DNA from: Cephalopachus bancanus
Lineage: Eukaryota; Chordata; Mammalia; Primates; Tarsiidae
Direction: 5' to 3'
DNA length: 64,000 nucleotides
NCBI GenBank assembly: GCA_027257055.1
Contig: JAPVLO010000162.1
Coordinates: 2,108,001 to 2,172,000, forward strand
Positions 34,860-45,164 of the stretch are shown here, piece by piece; position 1 is the first letter of the stretch; each line of letters opens with the position of its first letter. Below the pieces are notes generated by a model, which ran no database searches, was not told the origin of the DNA, and was given only the letters and a program-made list of their open reading frames with translations. The position numbers were made by a program, and so were the translations under genes.

Positions 34860-36160
34860 GTGGTGACAAAGGGCACCCTCATAAGATATCCCCAAGCAGA
34901 TTCCTCTCCGTTTGACCTTTCTTTGTGGACTTTAGGCTATCAGGATCTTGTGTCTTACGTTATTCTTCCCTTTCAGAAATCTGCATTTCCTTCTGGGCCC
35001 TTCTACAGAAGCCGACTATAAGAAGTGTATAAGATACTAGTCATCAGACCTTCATATGTATCAATTTTGCACCCTGGTGTACTTGCATTTTAAGTATCAT
35101 CTCTTATTGCATAATCTTTGTTTTCTCTTAAAGATGTCAAGGCATCAGAACTCAGGTGGGTAAGTGTTGAGTGTGATGGAGTTAAAGCAAACTTTTGGGT
35201 GCACATAAAATTATATCAAATAGGGAATTGCCATCTCCTCAGGTGACTCATCCAGGTGGAAGCTGTTGTGGATGAAAAAGAGGCTGACTTATGCTCCACC
35301 CAAAACTCCCTATGTGCCCATAGCTATGCCCGTAGCTGATGGTGCTAAAGGAAAGAAGGCATTTGTAATACGAGCATTCAAATGTGGGCTTCAGCAGTAT
35401 GGATCAACACACTGGGAAATTATCAGCTCAGTGCTGTGAGCCCTGGCAAGATACTTGGCGTCAACAAACATCAGATAAAACTTTTAAACATCTATTTACT
35501 TTGTTAGGAAATAGTAATTCTTATATTTGCTCAATGCTAGCCTCAAATCCAACTTTCAGTGGGAAGTGTGGGTAAAAATTGGTATCCACCTTGATCTTTT
35601 CATCTTGCTTCTGATAGTGCTGCTCTTAAAAAAATAGTTGAGAAGCTAAAAGCTTTCCATTGTGACAACAAAATATTAAGACATTTTATTGGAAAAAACT
35701 CTAGGTAGGATGAATGTAAAATAGTCTTTAAGAAATACAATTCAAAACCTAAGAGTACCAGTTAGTTTACCAAGAGACATCCTTTGCTCAGTTCTCCTGA
35801 GGGTAGAGGTCAGAGGCAAGGGCAGGACCCTAGGACCCATTTTTATTATTATTTTTTCTGCTCAGAGTGGAATGGCCTGAGGTAGGAGCTGGCTCTGGTT
35901 CAAACTTTAGGCAGACAACCTTTCTCCAGGGGTTTTCCTTGTCCTCTGTTTTTCTTACGTCAAAGCATGGCTGTTGTGCACATCTTCTGAGATTGCCTTT
36001 ACTTTCACTCTATCCTCTGGTTATCCCTGTTCAGTACTAACATTCTGAAACGAGGGAAATACAAACAGAAAACACAGGACATCATGTATATCTTGTGGTG
36101 TACATTGGGACCTGCTAGAATTGTGGATAAAAAATGTATGTATGATGGTTCTCTAAATAT
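34860..36160. other. Non-repeat sequence, no gene seen
   Basis: About 1.3 kb without a recognised repeat or gene. The frame at 35384-35575 has no recognisable motif. Confidence 0.45.
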
Positions 36161-36165
36161 TGAGG

Positions 36166-36186
36166 GTGGTGTGTGTGTGTGTGTGT

Positions 36187-36233
<47 letters not shown>
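36166..36233. repeat. (TG)n microsatellite
   Basis: An alternating TG tract with one GG interruption at about 36186. It is of a length that is normally polymorphic between individuals. Confidence 0.98.
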
Positions 36234-36234
<1 letters not shown>

Positions 36235-36591
36235 GACTTGCATGTTTCTGGTGTTCATCCTGCCTAATTGTTAGCTGGTTAATTGTCAGATAACATGGGA
36301 TAAACTAATATATTGAAAAGTTAATTTTCATAGGTTAAACATCCAAGAGTAATTTATAGTTTTATAGACTCTTGAAGGTATTCCATGCAAAATAATCTCT
36401 AATGGTAAACTTTCAGCATCAGGTAGCACCTGTAGATGCTTACCTGCAGAATGCCTTTCTTGTGTTTGGGAGAGCTAACCAGGTGTGCACCTTCAGGAGG
36501 AATGTGAGGCAAGAAGTGAGGGAAGAATGGTACTCCTGGTCAGGTGAATCCACTGGATCAGTCTTGGTGATGAATATGGGACAGATGTCAT

Positions 36592-37111
36592 AGCTGGGTC
36601 ACCTCATATCCCTTGAGGCAGACTGGAGAGCTTTTAAGGACATTACTCCACTTACACAAAGGCTACCCTTATAAATCATAAGTTGAACCTGATCATTCCT
36701 CTGCTAAAGCCCTGAAGTGGAGCCCTATTTTGCCCAGAGTAAAAGACATAGTCCTTTCTTCTTTTTTTTTTTTTTGGGTCAGAGTCACCCAGGCTGGAGT
36801 GCAGTAGCATGGTCATGGATATCACAGCCTTGACCTCCTGGGCTCAGGTGATCCTTTCACCTCAGCCTTCCAAGTAGCTGGGACTACAGGTGAGTGCTAC
36901 CATACCCCACTAATTTTTTGATTTATCATAGAGATGAGGTCTTGCCATGCTGCCCAGGCTGGTCTTAAACTCCCAGGCTCAGGCAATCCTCTTGCTTTGG
37001 CTTTCCAAAGTGCTGGGATGACAGGCGTGAGCCACCGTGCCTGGTCAAAGTCTTTTTAAAGGCTTAATCAACCTCTATGCAATGCCTCAAGGGATATGAG
37101 GTGACCCAGCT
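36592..37111. repeat. Perfect 29-bp inverted repeat, arms 462 bp apart
   Basis: Arm 1 (36592-36620, starting AGCTGGGTCACC) is the exact reverse complement of arm 2 (37083-37111, starting TGCCTCAAGGGA). Neither arm extends beyond 29 bp. Arm 2 lies in its expected place within the L2 that starts at about 36680, while arm 1 lies outside the L2. Arm 1 therefore looks like an inverted copy of arm 2. The interval contains the Alu at 36760-37045. Confidence 0.97.
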
Positions 37112-37600
37112 CCTGATGTCTCTGGCTGCTTTCACTACCACTTTCCCTTTCACTCTCTACCTCGGGTCCTTCCTTCTCTTCCCGGAGCACTCTTAACAGA
37201 TTCTTTCCTCACGACCTTTGCACTAGCTGTTTCCTCTGCCCAGAATGCTCTTTTCCCAGGTGCCCACATGGCCAATTTTCACTTTATTCAAGTCTTTGAT
37301 CAAGAGTCCTCTTCCTGATGACTAACAGCCACCCTATTTAAAACTCCACCCTCCTGGCACTCTTTTGCCATGCTGGACTTATTATTTTTCCATAGCACTT
37401 ACCGCTTTCTAACACTTTGCACACAACTTTCCCTGTTCGTTGTATTTATTCTTTGTCGTCTATGTTTTTCCACTACAAGGTGAGTCCCCAGGGGACATGA
37501 TACTTATGCCAGCTGCATTTCTAGTGCCCAGACCAGTGTTGGTACGATGCTGGATGCTTAATAGTTACTTGTTGAATGAATAAAGGCGTGAATACATGAA
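36680..37600 (+). mobile_element. L2 LINE 3' region, split by an Alu
   Basis: The forward L2 can be followed from CTGATCATTCCTCTGCTAAAG and TTTTGCCCAGAGTAAAAGAC, across the Alu, to ACCTCTATGCAATGCCTCAAG, CTTTGCACTAGCTGTTTCC, TCTGCCCAGAATGCTC, AACAGCCACCCTATTTAAAA, CATAGCACTTACCGCTTTC and the 3' end 'CTTGTTGAATGAATAAA'. This is the longest L2 copy in the window. It contains one arm of the inverted repeat. Confidence 0.9.
36760..37045 (-). mobile_element. Alu dimer, reverse strand
   Basis: A reverse dimer with 13 Ts at its start, TGCAGTAGCATGGTCATGG in the right monomer, the lineage linker TTTTTTGATTTATCATAGAG, and the end GCCACCGTGCCTGG. It interrupts the L2 (flanks GTCCTTT and AGTCTTTTT). 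It lacks the derived hairpin but shares the linker, so it is an intermediate. Confidence 0.95.
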
Positions 37601-38159
37601 TTAATGAATGACTAAATGCATATCTTGGTTGTTTTCTCTCTTCTCTATTCCTTTATAGGAGGTTTTTCTTCCTAGCTGCTCTAGAATCCACCACCCTAGA
37701 CCTGCTCACAATTTTGATGGAAACTCATGTTAGACAAAAGTTTAGAAAGTCAAAGAGAATCTAAGAAAAACTTCAGGAAGTCAGAGGTGTACAAAGTATG
37801 TTTGTACTCAGAGCACATGTTTTAACCCTCTTCTCCCCTAGCTGAAAAAATTATCTCCCATGAAGCAAAAATGCATGATAGTACCAGCCTTGAAAGAAAT
37901 GCAGATTGCGGAAATTTTCATTCAACTTCGTATTTATTGTTTATGCCAATAAACAGTATAGAAGAAAATATAAAAGGAAAAAAAGTAATGGATTGGTATT
38001 TTTAACTACATTAATGTACCTTTTGGCAAAAGGGGAATAAAACTATTTATTAGTTTACTAGGGAGGCCCCCCACAAAAAACCAGAATTATCTTTTTGGGG
38101 AGCATACCCTTTGTAGTACACTTGGATTTGGTCCTTCAGATCAAATGGTTCACCAAAAT

Positions 38160-38370
38160 TTTTTTCTTTTTTTTTTTTTGAGACGGAGTCTCACTCTGTC
38201 ACCCAGACTGGAGTGCAGTGGCTGCTCCCAGCCACTGCAGCCTCGACCTGCTGGGCTCCAGCGATCCTTCCACCTCAGCTTTCCAAGTAGCTGGAATTAC
38301 AGGCGTGTGCTACCACGCCCAGGTAATTTTTTGATTTACTGTAGAGATGAGGTCTCACCAAGTTGCCTGG
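38160..38370 (-). mobile_element. Derived-subfamily Alu, 5'-truncated, reverse
   Basis: It has a T13 start, GAGACGGAGTCTCACTCTG, a perfect right-monomer hairpin at 38218-38235 and the linker TTTTTTGATTTACTGTAGAG, and stops at CAAGTTGCCTGG, losing most of the left monomer. It lies inside the mariner, which dates the mariner as older than this Alu group. Confidence 0.93.
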
Positions 38371-38741
38371 AAGTTTGGAAAAGGTTGTGTCACGATTGCA
38401 GAAGAAACATCCCAAGTTGTGGCAAACAGGTGGCTGGTTCTTCCACCATGACAATGCACCTGCCCACACCATGCTGAGTATTCAGCAGTTTTTGAGCAAA
38501 AACAACATGACCCTGGTGCCCTACCCTTCCTATTCAACTGAGCAACTTTTTTTGTTTCCCCGAATGTAAAAATGTTTCCCTCAAAGGGAAGCATTTTGCT
38601 CATGTGGAAGAGGTGAAACAAAAAATGGCAGAAACACTAAAAGGCATCAACACTGATGAGTTCAAAAACTGTTCTGAGCAGTGGAAAAAATGTCTTGATA
38701 GATGTATTGCATCAAACGGAGAGTACTTTGAAGGTGACTGA
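38363..38741 (+). pseudogene. Mariner transposase, C-terminal remnant
   Basis: The C-terminal half of a mariner transposase (DDE/D family; excises and inserts the element at TA sites in the nucleus). The frame gives WFFHHDNAPAHT, which holds the second catalytic Asp. The region of the third Asp, normally in YSPDLxxxD, is damaged: YST is followed directly by EQLFLFP, so the Asp is gone. A stop follows at about 38567. A shifted frame then continues to a recognisable end, QWKKCLDRCIASNGEYFEGD and a TGA at 38739-38741. The first catalytic Asp lies in the deleted part. Inactive. Confidence 0.85.
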
Positions 38742-39485
38742 GATTTAGACATGTAAGAATAAATTATTTGTAAATATAGTCTGGGTTTTTTGGGTTCCCC
38801 CCTGACATGACATAAATAATGTTACAGTTTAATATCAGTTGAGTAACAATTATACAAGAATAACAAGAAAAGAAAAATCAATTTAAAATATATTATTAAA
38901 ATTAAGTAAAATTTTGTATGAACTAAAATGTACACTTACTATTAAAAAAAGTACGTCTCACATTCTGTACTTCATTTCTTTATTTTGTATTTTTAAACAC
39001 AAAGTTAAAAATTTCATTGGTTATGTGGAATGAAGAATTAACTCAATTTTGTTTCTTTTTTTACAGTTAATATTCTATCACTATTTATTTTGAATTTACT
39101 GCTTAACTATAAGAGTATGGAATATCACAAGTGTCCAAAATGAGCTGGAATGATTCCTGGACCTTTATGAACTCACTTATGGAGCAAATGTGTGTGTGTG
39201 TACCTGTGTCTGTACCTGTGTCTGGAGTCCTGTATCACTGAGATGTCTCAGAATCAACTTATTTGTAGACTATAATGTATACAGCCATACTCCAGAGATA
39301 TTTTGGGTTCAGTTCCAGACCACTGCAATGTGAACGTCACAATAAAATGAGTCCCATGAGATTTTTTTAGGTTGTCTAGTGCATACAAAAGTTATGTTTA
39401 CACTATACCGTAGCCTGCTAAATATGCAACAGCATTATGTCTAAAAACAAAACAAAACAGTGTATATACCTTAATTTAAAAATAT

Positions 39486-39600
39486 ATTTAAAAATTTTTT
39501 ATTTTATTTTAAAGATGTGGGGTACAATTCTGGATTAGGTAGCTAAGTGGCCATTGAACAGGCAAAGTTTGGAACTCCCTTTGGTCCCCACTTCACCTGG
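39486..39600 (-). mobile_element. L1 3' stub inside Tigger1
   Basis: A 115-bp L1 tail in reverse: T-rich start, AAGATGTGGGGTACAATTCT, GGATTAGGTAGCTAAGTGGC, and CAGGCAAAGTTTGGAACTCC. It is framed by a perfect 13-bp duplication AATTTAAAAATAT (39473-39485 and 39601-39613). The tail is of the lineage's own L1 type. Confidence 0.95.
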
Positions 39601-40504
39601 AATTTAAAAATATTTTATTGCTAAAAATGCTAATGAGCATCTGAGCCTTCAGTGAGTCATGATTTTTTTGCTGCTGGAGGGTCTTGTCTCCATATTGATG
39701 ACAACAGACTGATCGGGATAGGGATTGCTGAAGGATGGGGTGGTTGCGACGATTTCTTAAAATAATACAACAGTGGTTTGTTACAACAATTTACTTTTTC
39801 TTTCATGAAAGATTTCTCTGTAGCATGCAATGCTGTTTGATAGTATCTGACCTACAGCAGAAATTCTTTCAAAATTGGAATCAACCTCTCCAACCCAGTG
39901 GCTACATTATCAACTAAGTTTATGGACTATTCTAAATCCTTCGTTGCGTCCCAACAACGTTCACAGCATCTTCACCAGGAGGAGATTCCGTCTCAAGAAA
40001 CCACTTTCTTTGCTCACCCATAAGAAGGAACTCCTCATTCATTTAAGTTTCCCCATGAAATCGCCGCAATTCAGTCACTTCTTCAGGCTCCACTTCTCAT
40101 TCTACTTCTCTTGTTATTTGCATCATGTCTGCAGTTGCTTCCTCCACCGAAGTCTTGACTCCCAAAGTCATCCCTGAAGGTTGGAATCAACTTCTTACAA
40201 ACTCCTGTGAATGTTGATATTTTGACCTTCTCCTATGAATCACAAATGTTTTTAATGGCATCTAGAAAATGGTGAATTCCTTTCCAGAAGGTTTTCAATG
40301 TGTTTTCCCAGATCAATCAGGGGAATCACACTATCTATCTATGGAAACTATAGCCTTACAAAATATATTTCTTAATAATAAGTCTAGAAAATGGATATTA
40401 CTCCTTGATTGATTTATGGACTACAGAATGGATGTTTTCTTAGGAAGCATGAAAACAGCATTTATCTCCTTGTATGTCTCTATCAGAGTTCTTAGGAGAC
40501 CAGG

Positions 40505-40910
40505 TGCATTGTCCATGAACAGTATTATTTAGAAAGGAATCTTTTTTTCCTGAATAGTGGGGCTTAACAGTGAATTTAATATATTTAGTAAACCATGCTG
40601 TAAACAGATGTGTCATTCAGGCTTTGCTGTTTCATTTATAGAGCAGAGGCAGAGTAGATTTAGCATACTTCTTAAGGGCCTGAGGATTTTTGGAATAGTT
40701 AATGAGCATTGTCTTCAACTTATAGTCACCAGCTGCATTAGCCATTAATAAGAGAGTCAGTCTGTCTTTTGAAGCTGTGAAGCCAGACATTGACTTCTCC
40801 TCTCCAGCTAGGAAATTTCTGGATGGCATCTTCTTCCAATAGAATGCCATTTCATCTACATTGAAAATCTGTATCTGTAGCAAAAGGCTAGAAGGTGTAG
40901 CCACCTTCAT
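40505..40910 (-). pseudogene. Tigger1 transposase catalytic core remnant
   Basis: An open stretch at 40632-40910 carries [16 protein letters not shown] and [10 protein letters not shown], with the first catalytic Asp in NVDE. Further on (about 40505-40530) the same protein gives FMDNAPG, the second Asp, though the usual His after it is lost. This is the DDE_1 domain of pogo/CENP-B-type transposases. Stops and frameshifts elsewhere make it inactive. Confidence 0.88.
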
Positions 40911-41609
40911 CAGTGATCTTAGCTAGATCTTCTGGGAAAATTGCTGTGGCTTTTGCATCACCACTTACGGCTTCACCTTGCACTTGTGTGTTACGAAGAT
41001 GGTTTTTTTCCTTAAATCTCATAAACCAACCTATGCTAGCTTCAAACTTTTCTTCTCCTTGCCTCTCTCAGCCTTCACTGAAGAGAGTTAGGGACTTGCT
41101 GTGGATTAGGTTTTGGCTTAAGGGGATATTGTGGCTGGTTTGATCCGTCCAGGTCACTAAAAATTTCTCCAAATCAGCAATAGGGCTATTTTGCTTTCTT
41201 TCATTCATGTGTTCACTGGAGTAGCATTTTTAGTTTTTTCCAAGAACTTTCTCTTGCATTCACAACTTGGCTGTTTGGTGCAAGAGGCCTAGTTTTTGGC
41301 CTAGGTATCTATCTTGACTTTTGATATGCCTTCCTCACCAATCTTAATCATTTCTGGTTTTATTTAAGTTTAGAGACTTCCTTTCATTTGAACACTAAGA
41401 AGCCACTATATAGCTACTAATTGACTTAATTTTGATCTTTTTGTGTGTTAGGGAATAGGAAGTTCTGAGAAGATAGAGGGAGACCGGCAGTGGCAGATCA
41501 GTGAGCAGTCACAACAGGTTCAACATTCTGGATTGTTTGCTATCTTATATGGGTGTGGCTTGTGGTGACCCAAAACAATGAACAATAGTAACATCAAAAA
41601 TACCACAGA

Positions 41610-41929
41610 TCACCATAACAGATATAATAATAATAAAAAAGTTGGAAATACTGGGGTGTTAAAAAAGCTATACACATTTTAAGAGACGTTCGCTGTAATC
41701 ACAAGTGTCTGGATACTGATGGTAACCACTCTGAGCACCTCTTGTAATTGCAAAAGTCAAACGTGACTTGTATCCATCTTATTGAGTATTCTGATTTTAC
41801 TACAGTTGTTTCATTTTTTAAACTGTGTATGCATTTTTTGGCACCCTCTGTTTTATGAGAGTTACCAAATTCACCAGAACAGATATAATAATAATAAAAA
41901 GAAACTGGAACTATTGTGAGAATTACCAG
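41610..41929. repeat. Tandem duplication of a Tigger1 segment
   Basis: The Tigger1 segment with AACAGATATAATAATAATAA and its downstream 'GAGAATTACCA' occurs twice: copy A from 41610 (split by the MITE, resuming at about 41854 with TGAGAGTTACCAAAT) and copy B at 41871-41929. Tigger1 normally has one. The unit is about 60 bp. Confidence 0.8.
41651..41850. mobile_element. Mariner-type MITE (200 bp) inside Tigger1
   Basis: The left end CTGGGGTGTTAAAAAAGCTA and the reversed right end CAGAGGGTGCCAAAAAATGC are imperfect inverted repeats about 28 bp long, both continuing into TACACA. TA precedes the left end. No coding capacity. The ends differ from those of the mariner at 38061, so this is a separate family. 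I do not recognise its name. Confidence 0.75.
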
Positions 41930-42089
41930 TGTGACACAGAGGCCTGAAGTGAGCATGTGCAGTTGGAATAACAGAAGCCGACAGACTTACCAGATGCAGG
42001 CTTGCCACCAGTCTTTCATTTGTGGAAAGCACAGGATCTGCGAAGCACAACAAAGAGCAGCACAATGAAACAAGGGTGTGCCTATATTT

Positions 42090-43375
42090 AAGGATGACTG
42101 GTAAAAACGTGCTCACTTAAAGTTTGCCTATGTATAATTAAAACCCAACAGTAATCACCATGATGGGTCAACCTTATACAACAGCAAAAAAATTATTTTG
42201 GGAGAAGGTGTATTTTATTGCTTACATTATTTAGAATTGTTGGCACAGAGTGATAAGAAGCAGGTTGGTGTTTAGTCGGTTTCATTATTAAAACATTATT
42301 ATTTATATAAAACATTTGTTACATTTCTAAATTCTCTGCCGATAGGGTGCCCCGTTATTGCCTTAGTTTCAGACAGACTGTTCCCTCCTTTCTGCATTTG
42401 GCTCCACTGGTAACACCAGACTAAGTTTTCTGTGCCCAGATTTTCAAATGATTTTTTTGAGCGAGCGATTCTTTTCTTTTGTAAAGACACTTTCAATTTT
42501 GTTCAACTCACACTTGCAGATCATAATTTTTAATCCAAATACAAAAGGAGCAATAAAAAAAATCCTTTCCTTTGATCTGGGTAGAGTATTGTCTGGGAGA
42601 TTAAAATAAGTCGCACCAGAGGGCACTTGAAGGTGAACAAATACTAGTTTAAACATGTTAAGAAGAAATATTAAGATCCTTAAAAAAAATTTAACTGGAA
42701 CAATAGAGGATATTTCATGAGAGAAATCTCTGTAAGAATGGGAGAGAGCAAAAGGCTAGAATTCTTGTGTATCTTTTCTGTGATTTTTTTTTTAACTTGT
42801 GAGGTAATGAAGTTGGATTTTTATTATGGCTGAGCAGAAAGCAGTGTTTTCGCTCATATTAATTACTGTCATATTTCAAACATTCAGTGTTGTACATGCT
42901 AAGAGTGGCTTGCACAGTTCCACTGCCTCCTTTCCTGGTACCTGGGTTGTTTTGTGCATAAGCCAGTCTTTGGATGGTGGCTCCATCCCAGTGCTCACGT
43001 GGGAGATGCAACAAGAAAACCTGGCCGATTTTGTGTGGCCCTCATTTATCACAACTTCAGAAAGCAGTTTTATTCATCTGCGTTGTTAAGTTCCTGGCAA
43101 AGAAAGACTCTAAATTTATGCAGCTTAGGTGAATTCCTTAGACGTTAATCTTAAGAATTTAATTTCTGGGCCTTTTATGTTGTCTAATCTTGAGTGACTT
43201 AGGTCCCTGTGCATAATAAAGAGGAAGGAAAAAGGAAAATCAACAGAGCAAAGGAGAAAGAGGTAAGGGGGAATGTTCAGTTGGCTAGGATTTTTGCCTA
43301 TATTTATTGTTTCATGTGGGGAAAAAGTCCAGCGGCTGTAGCTAAAACTATCTACCCATATTTTATATAGCTAGA
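42090..43375. other. Non-repeat sequence, no gene seen
   Basis: About 1.3 kb without a recognised repeat. Two overlapping frames (42826-43089 and 42954-43148) occur in different phases. The first starts with a hydrophobic stretch that resembles a signal peptide, but it has no known motif and no supporting splice or poly(A) signals. Confidence 0.45.
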
Positions 43376-43376
43376 A

Positions 43377-43382
43377 GTGTGT

Positions 43383-43424
<42 letters not shown>
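43377..43424. repeat. (TG)n microsatellite
   Basis: An alternating TG tract with a single TA interruption near its start. Confidence 0.98.
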
Positions 43425-43426
<2 letters not shown>

Positions 43427-43429
43427 CAA

Positions 43430-44250
43430 AATCATTTCATTAACCCACTTACAAAGAACTCATTGGCAACAATTTTCAGTACTAGAAATTGTTTTCCCTT
43501 GGTAGAAGTAAGCATTATATTTATCTTCCCCAATCTCCTTACATTTTCTAATGCAAACCCTTATTTTATTAATTCTCAGATTCTGGAATTGTCAGAAAAA
43601 TGAAGGCCAGCCTCTGGGGTCATGTTATTTCTTCTCTCCTCTCCCTGTTTGTATGATTCCTCCATACCTACCAGGGTAGCCTGTCACCTCTCTCCCCCTC
43701 CAAACACATGCCTCCTAGAGATTTGCAGCTTCTTTTGGGATCTCCTCCCACTTTGGCTGCACATGGGAGCAAAGAGAATAAGAGAAAGAGTAGAAAAGTG
43801 GAAGAATCTAGTAACAGTGACACTGATGTCAGAGGAAAGCAGGTGAACAGGAGCATGAGAACAGTTTGAAGATGGAATGCAGACTGCAGGTGATCTTAGG
43901 AAACAATTAAGGGGGAAGGAATTAAAGACCGTGTTTATGAAATGGCAGTCAGAGAAGAGTCTGTCGATGGTGTGAAGAAGTTGAAAAAGGTGACATGGGG
44001 AAGTGAGAACACTGAAAAACAAAGTACGATGTGGCTTTGGGATGCATATGGGGGCTTATAAGATACAAGCCTGTCCACTGATGAGTCCACCCATCCAGAA
44101 TCTGGGATTCCAGATTGCCAAGGATACTGAGTTGGAAAACATAATTCCCAAATATTTAAAAACTTTTGTTGCTTTTTAACCATTATTTGTTTTCCTGAGG
44201 CAGTAAAATGACTTTAAAAACTCGTTAAATGTCAATGTCATCAAAATGTC
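43430..44250. other. Non-repeat sequence, no gene seen
   Basis: No repeat or gene is recognised. Several overlapping frames on both strands (43622-44183) reflect a stop-poor stretch and resemble nothing known. Confidence 0.45.
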
Positions 44251-44254
44251 ATCT

Positions 44255-44540
44255 TCTTAAGAGGCTATCCCAGGCCATTTGACCATAAATCATATTTTCC
44301 ATTATTTTTACTCTATCATAGCACCCAACGCTATTTGAAATCCCAATATATATGTGTATAGATATGTATGTGTGTGTATACATATATATATATATTTATA
44401 TGTTTATTATTTACCTCTTCTGCTGGAAAGGAAGCTCCATGGAGGCGAGGACTTTATTTTGTTTACTGTTGTATCCTCAGGATTTAGAAGAAAACCAGAC
44501 ATATAGTGGATGCTCAATGCACATTTGCTGAATAAATGGT
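44255..44540 (+). mobile_element. L2 3' end with internal AT microsatellite
   Basis: Left part: GGCTATCCCAGGCCATTTGA, TCATAGCACCCAACGC. Right part: CTGGAAAGGAAGCTCCATGG, TTGTTTACTGTTGTATCCTC, TGCTCAATGCACATTTGCTG. An (AT/GT)n tract at 44345-44405 has grown between them. Confidence 0.85.
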
Positions 44541-44745
44541 AATAATAGCACCTAATATCGACTGAATGCTTAGTATCCACCAATCTCAAGTAGACTCACT
44601 TAATACTCATATAAATCCTAATAGATCTGTACTGTCATTATTCCCATTTTGCAGATGTTAAAACTGAGGTCCCAAGAGATTGAGTAACTTGTCAAAGTCA
44701 CTCAGTAATTAGTGGAGCTGAGATAGAAATTCCTAAGAAGGAGAG
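44540..44745 (-). mobile_element. MIR SINE, reverse strand
   Basis: Antisense MIR: GGTAATAATAGCACCTAATA, ACTCACTTAATACTCATATA, CCCATTTTGCAGATGTTAAA, TAACTTGTCAAAGTCACTCA, AGTGGAGCTGAGATAGAAAT. Confidence 0.9.
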
Positions 44746-44778
44746 TTTATTTTGGGCCAATATGGCAAAGACACACTT

Positions 44779-45150
44779 ATTTATTTATTTTTTAAATTTT
44801 ATTTTAGAGTTGTGGGGTACAAGTGAGGTTTTCTACACAAATGGGCTGAATGCAGGTGAAGTTTGCATTCCCCCTGGTAGTGGACCAGGTGCCCATGGTT
44901 TGTCATGTGACTCCCTCCCTTCCTCCCTCCCCTTGCAGTGTTCAGTGACTGCCAATCCTACCCTTGTGTTAATGTGACTAGTGTTCAGGGCCCGCTTATG
45001 AGTGAGAACATGCGGTATTCAGTTCTTTGTTTCTGTGACAGTTCGCTTAGTATGATGCTCTCTGGTTACATCCAAGTTGCTACAAAGGCCATGATTTTGT
45101 TCAAACTTATTTATGGCTCTGTAATATTCCGTTGTGTATATGTATAGGTT
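44779..45150 (-). mobile_element. L1 3' end, reverse strand
   Basis: Reverse L1 tail: T-rich start, GAGTTGTGGGGTACAAGTGAG, CAGGTGAAGTTTGCATTCCC, then the ORF2 end (TTATGAGTGAGAACATGCGG, TCTTTGTTTCTGTGACAG). An 11-bp duplication AAGAC[A/G]CACTT flanks it (44768-44778 and 45151-45161). Confidence 0.95.
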
Positions 45151-45164
45151 AAGACGCACTTTAA

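Larger units (their letters stand above)
38061..38803 (+). mobile_element. Mariner element with both ends, interrupted by Alu
   Basis: The left end GGGAGGCCCCCCACAAAAAA follows a TA at 38059-38060. The right end reads, reversed, GGGGGGAACCCAAAAAACCC. The two ends are imperfect inverted repeats, as in Tc1/mariner transposons. Without the Alu about 530 bp remain against roughly 1.3 kb for a whole mariner, so the first half of the transposase gene is deleted. A cut-and-paste element; related sequence lies at 59769-60165. Confidence 0.85.
39282..42084 (-). mobile_element. Tigger1 DNA transposon, nearly full length, reverse
   Basis: The left end CAGCCATACTCCAGAGATAT and the right end (reversed, AGGCACACCCTTGTTTCATT) are the diverged terminal inverted repeats of Tigger1, with TA on both sides. 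After subtracting the L1 stub (39486-39600), the MITE (41651-41850) and a short duplication, about 2.4 kb remain, the usual Tigger1 length. Tigger1 is a pogo-like element with a CENP-B-related transposase. It was active in early primates and is now extinct. Confidence 0.95.

Noticed and set aside
36166..36233. TG tracts as part of a CRISPR-like or spaced-repeat array
   Set aside because: Simple dinucleotide microsatellites without unique spacers, in a eukaryotic genome.
42826..43089. 87-codon frame with a hydrophobic start like a signal peptide
   Set aside because: Only the first 25 residues look special; the rest has no cysteine pattern or motif, and a second frame overlaps it.
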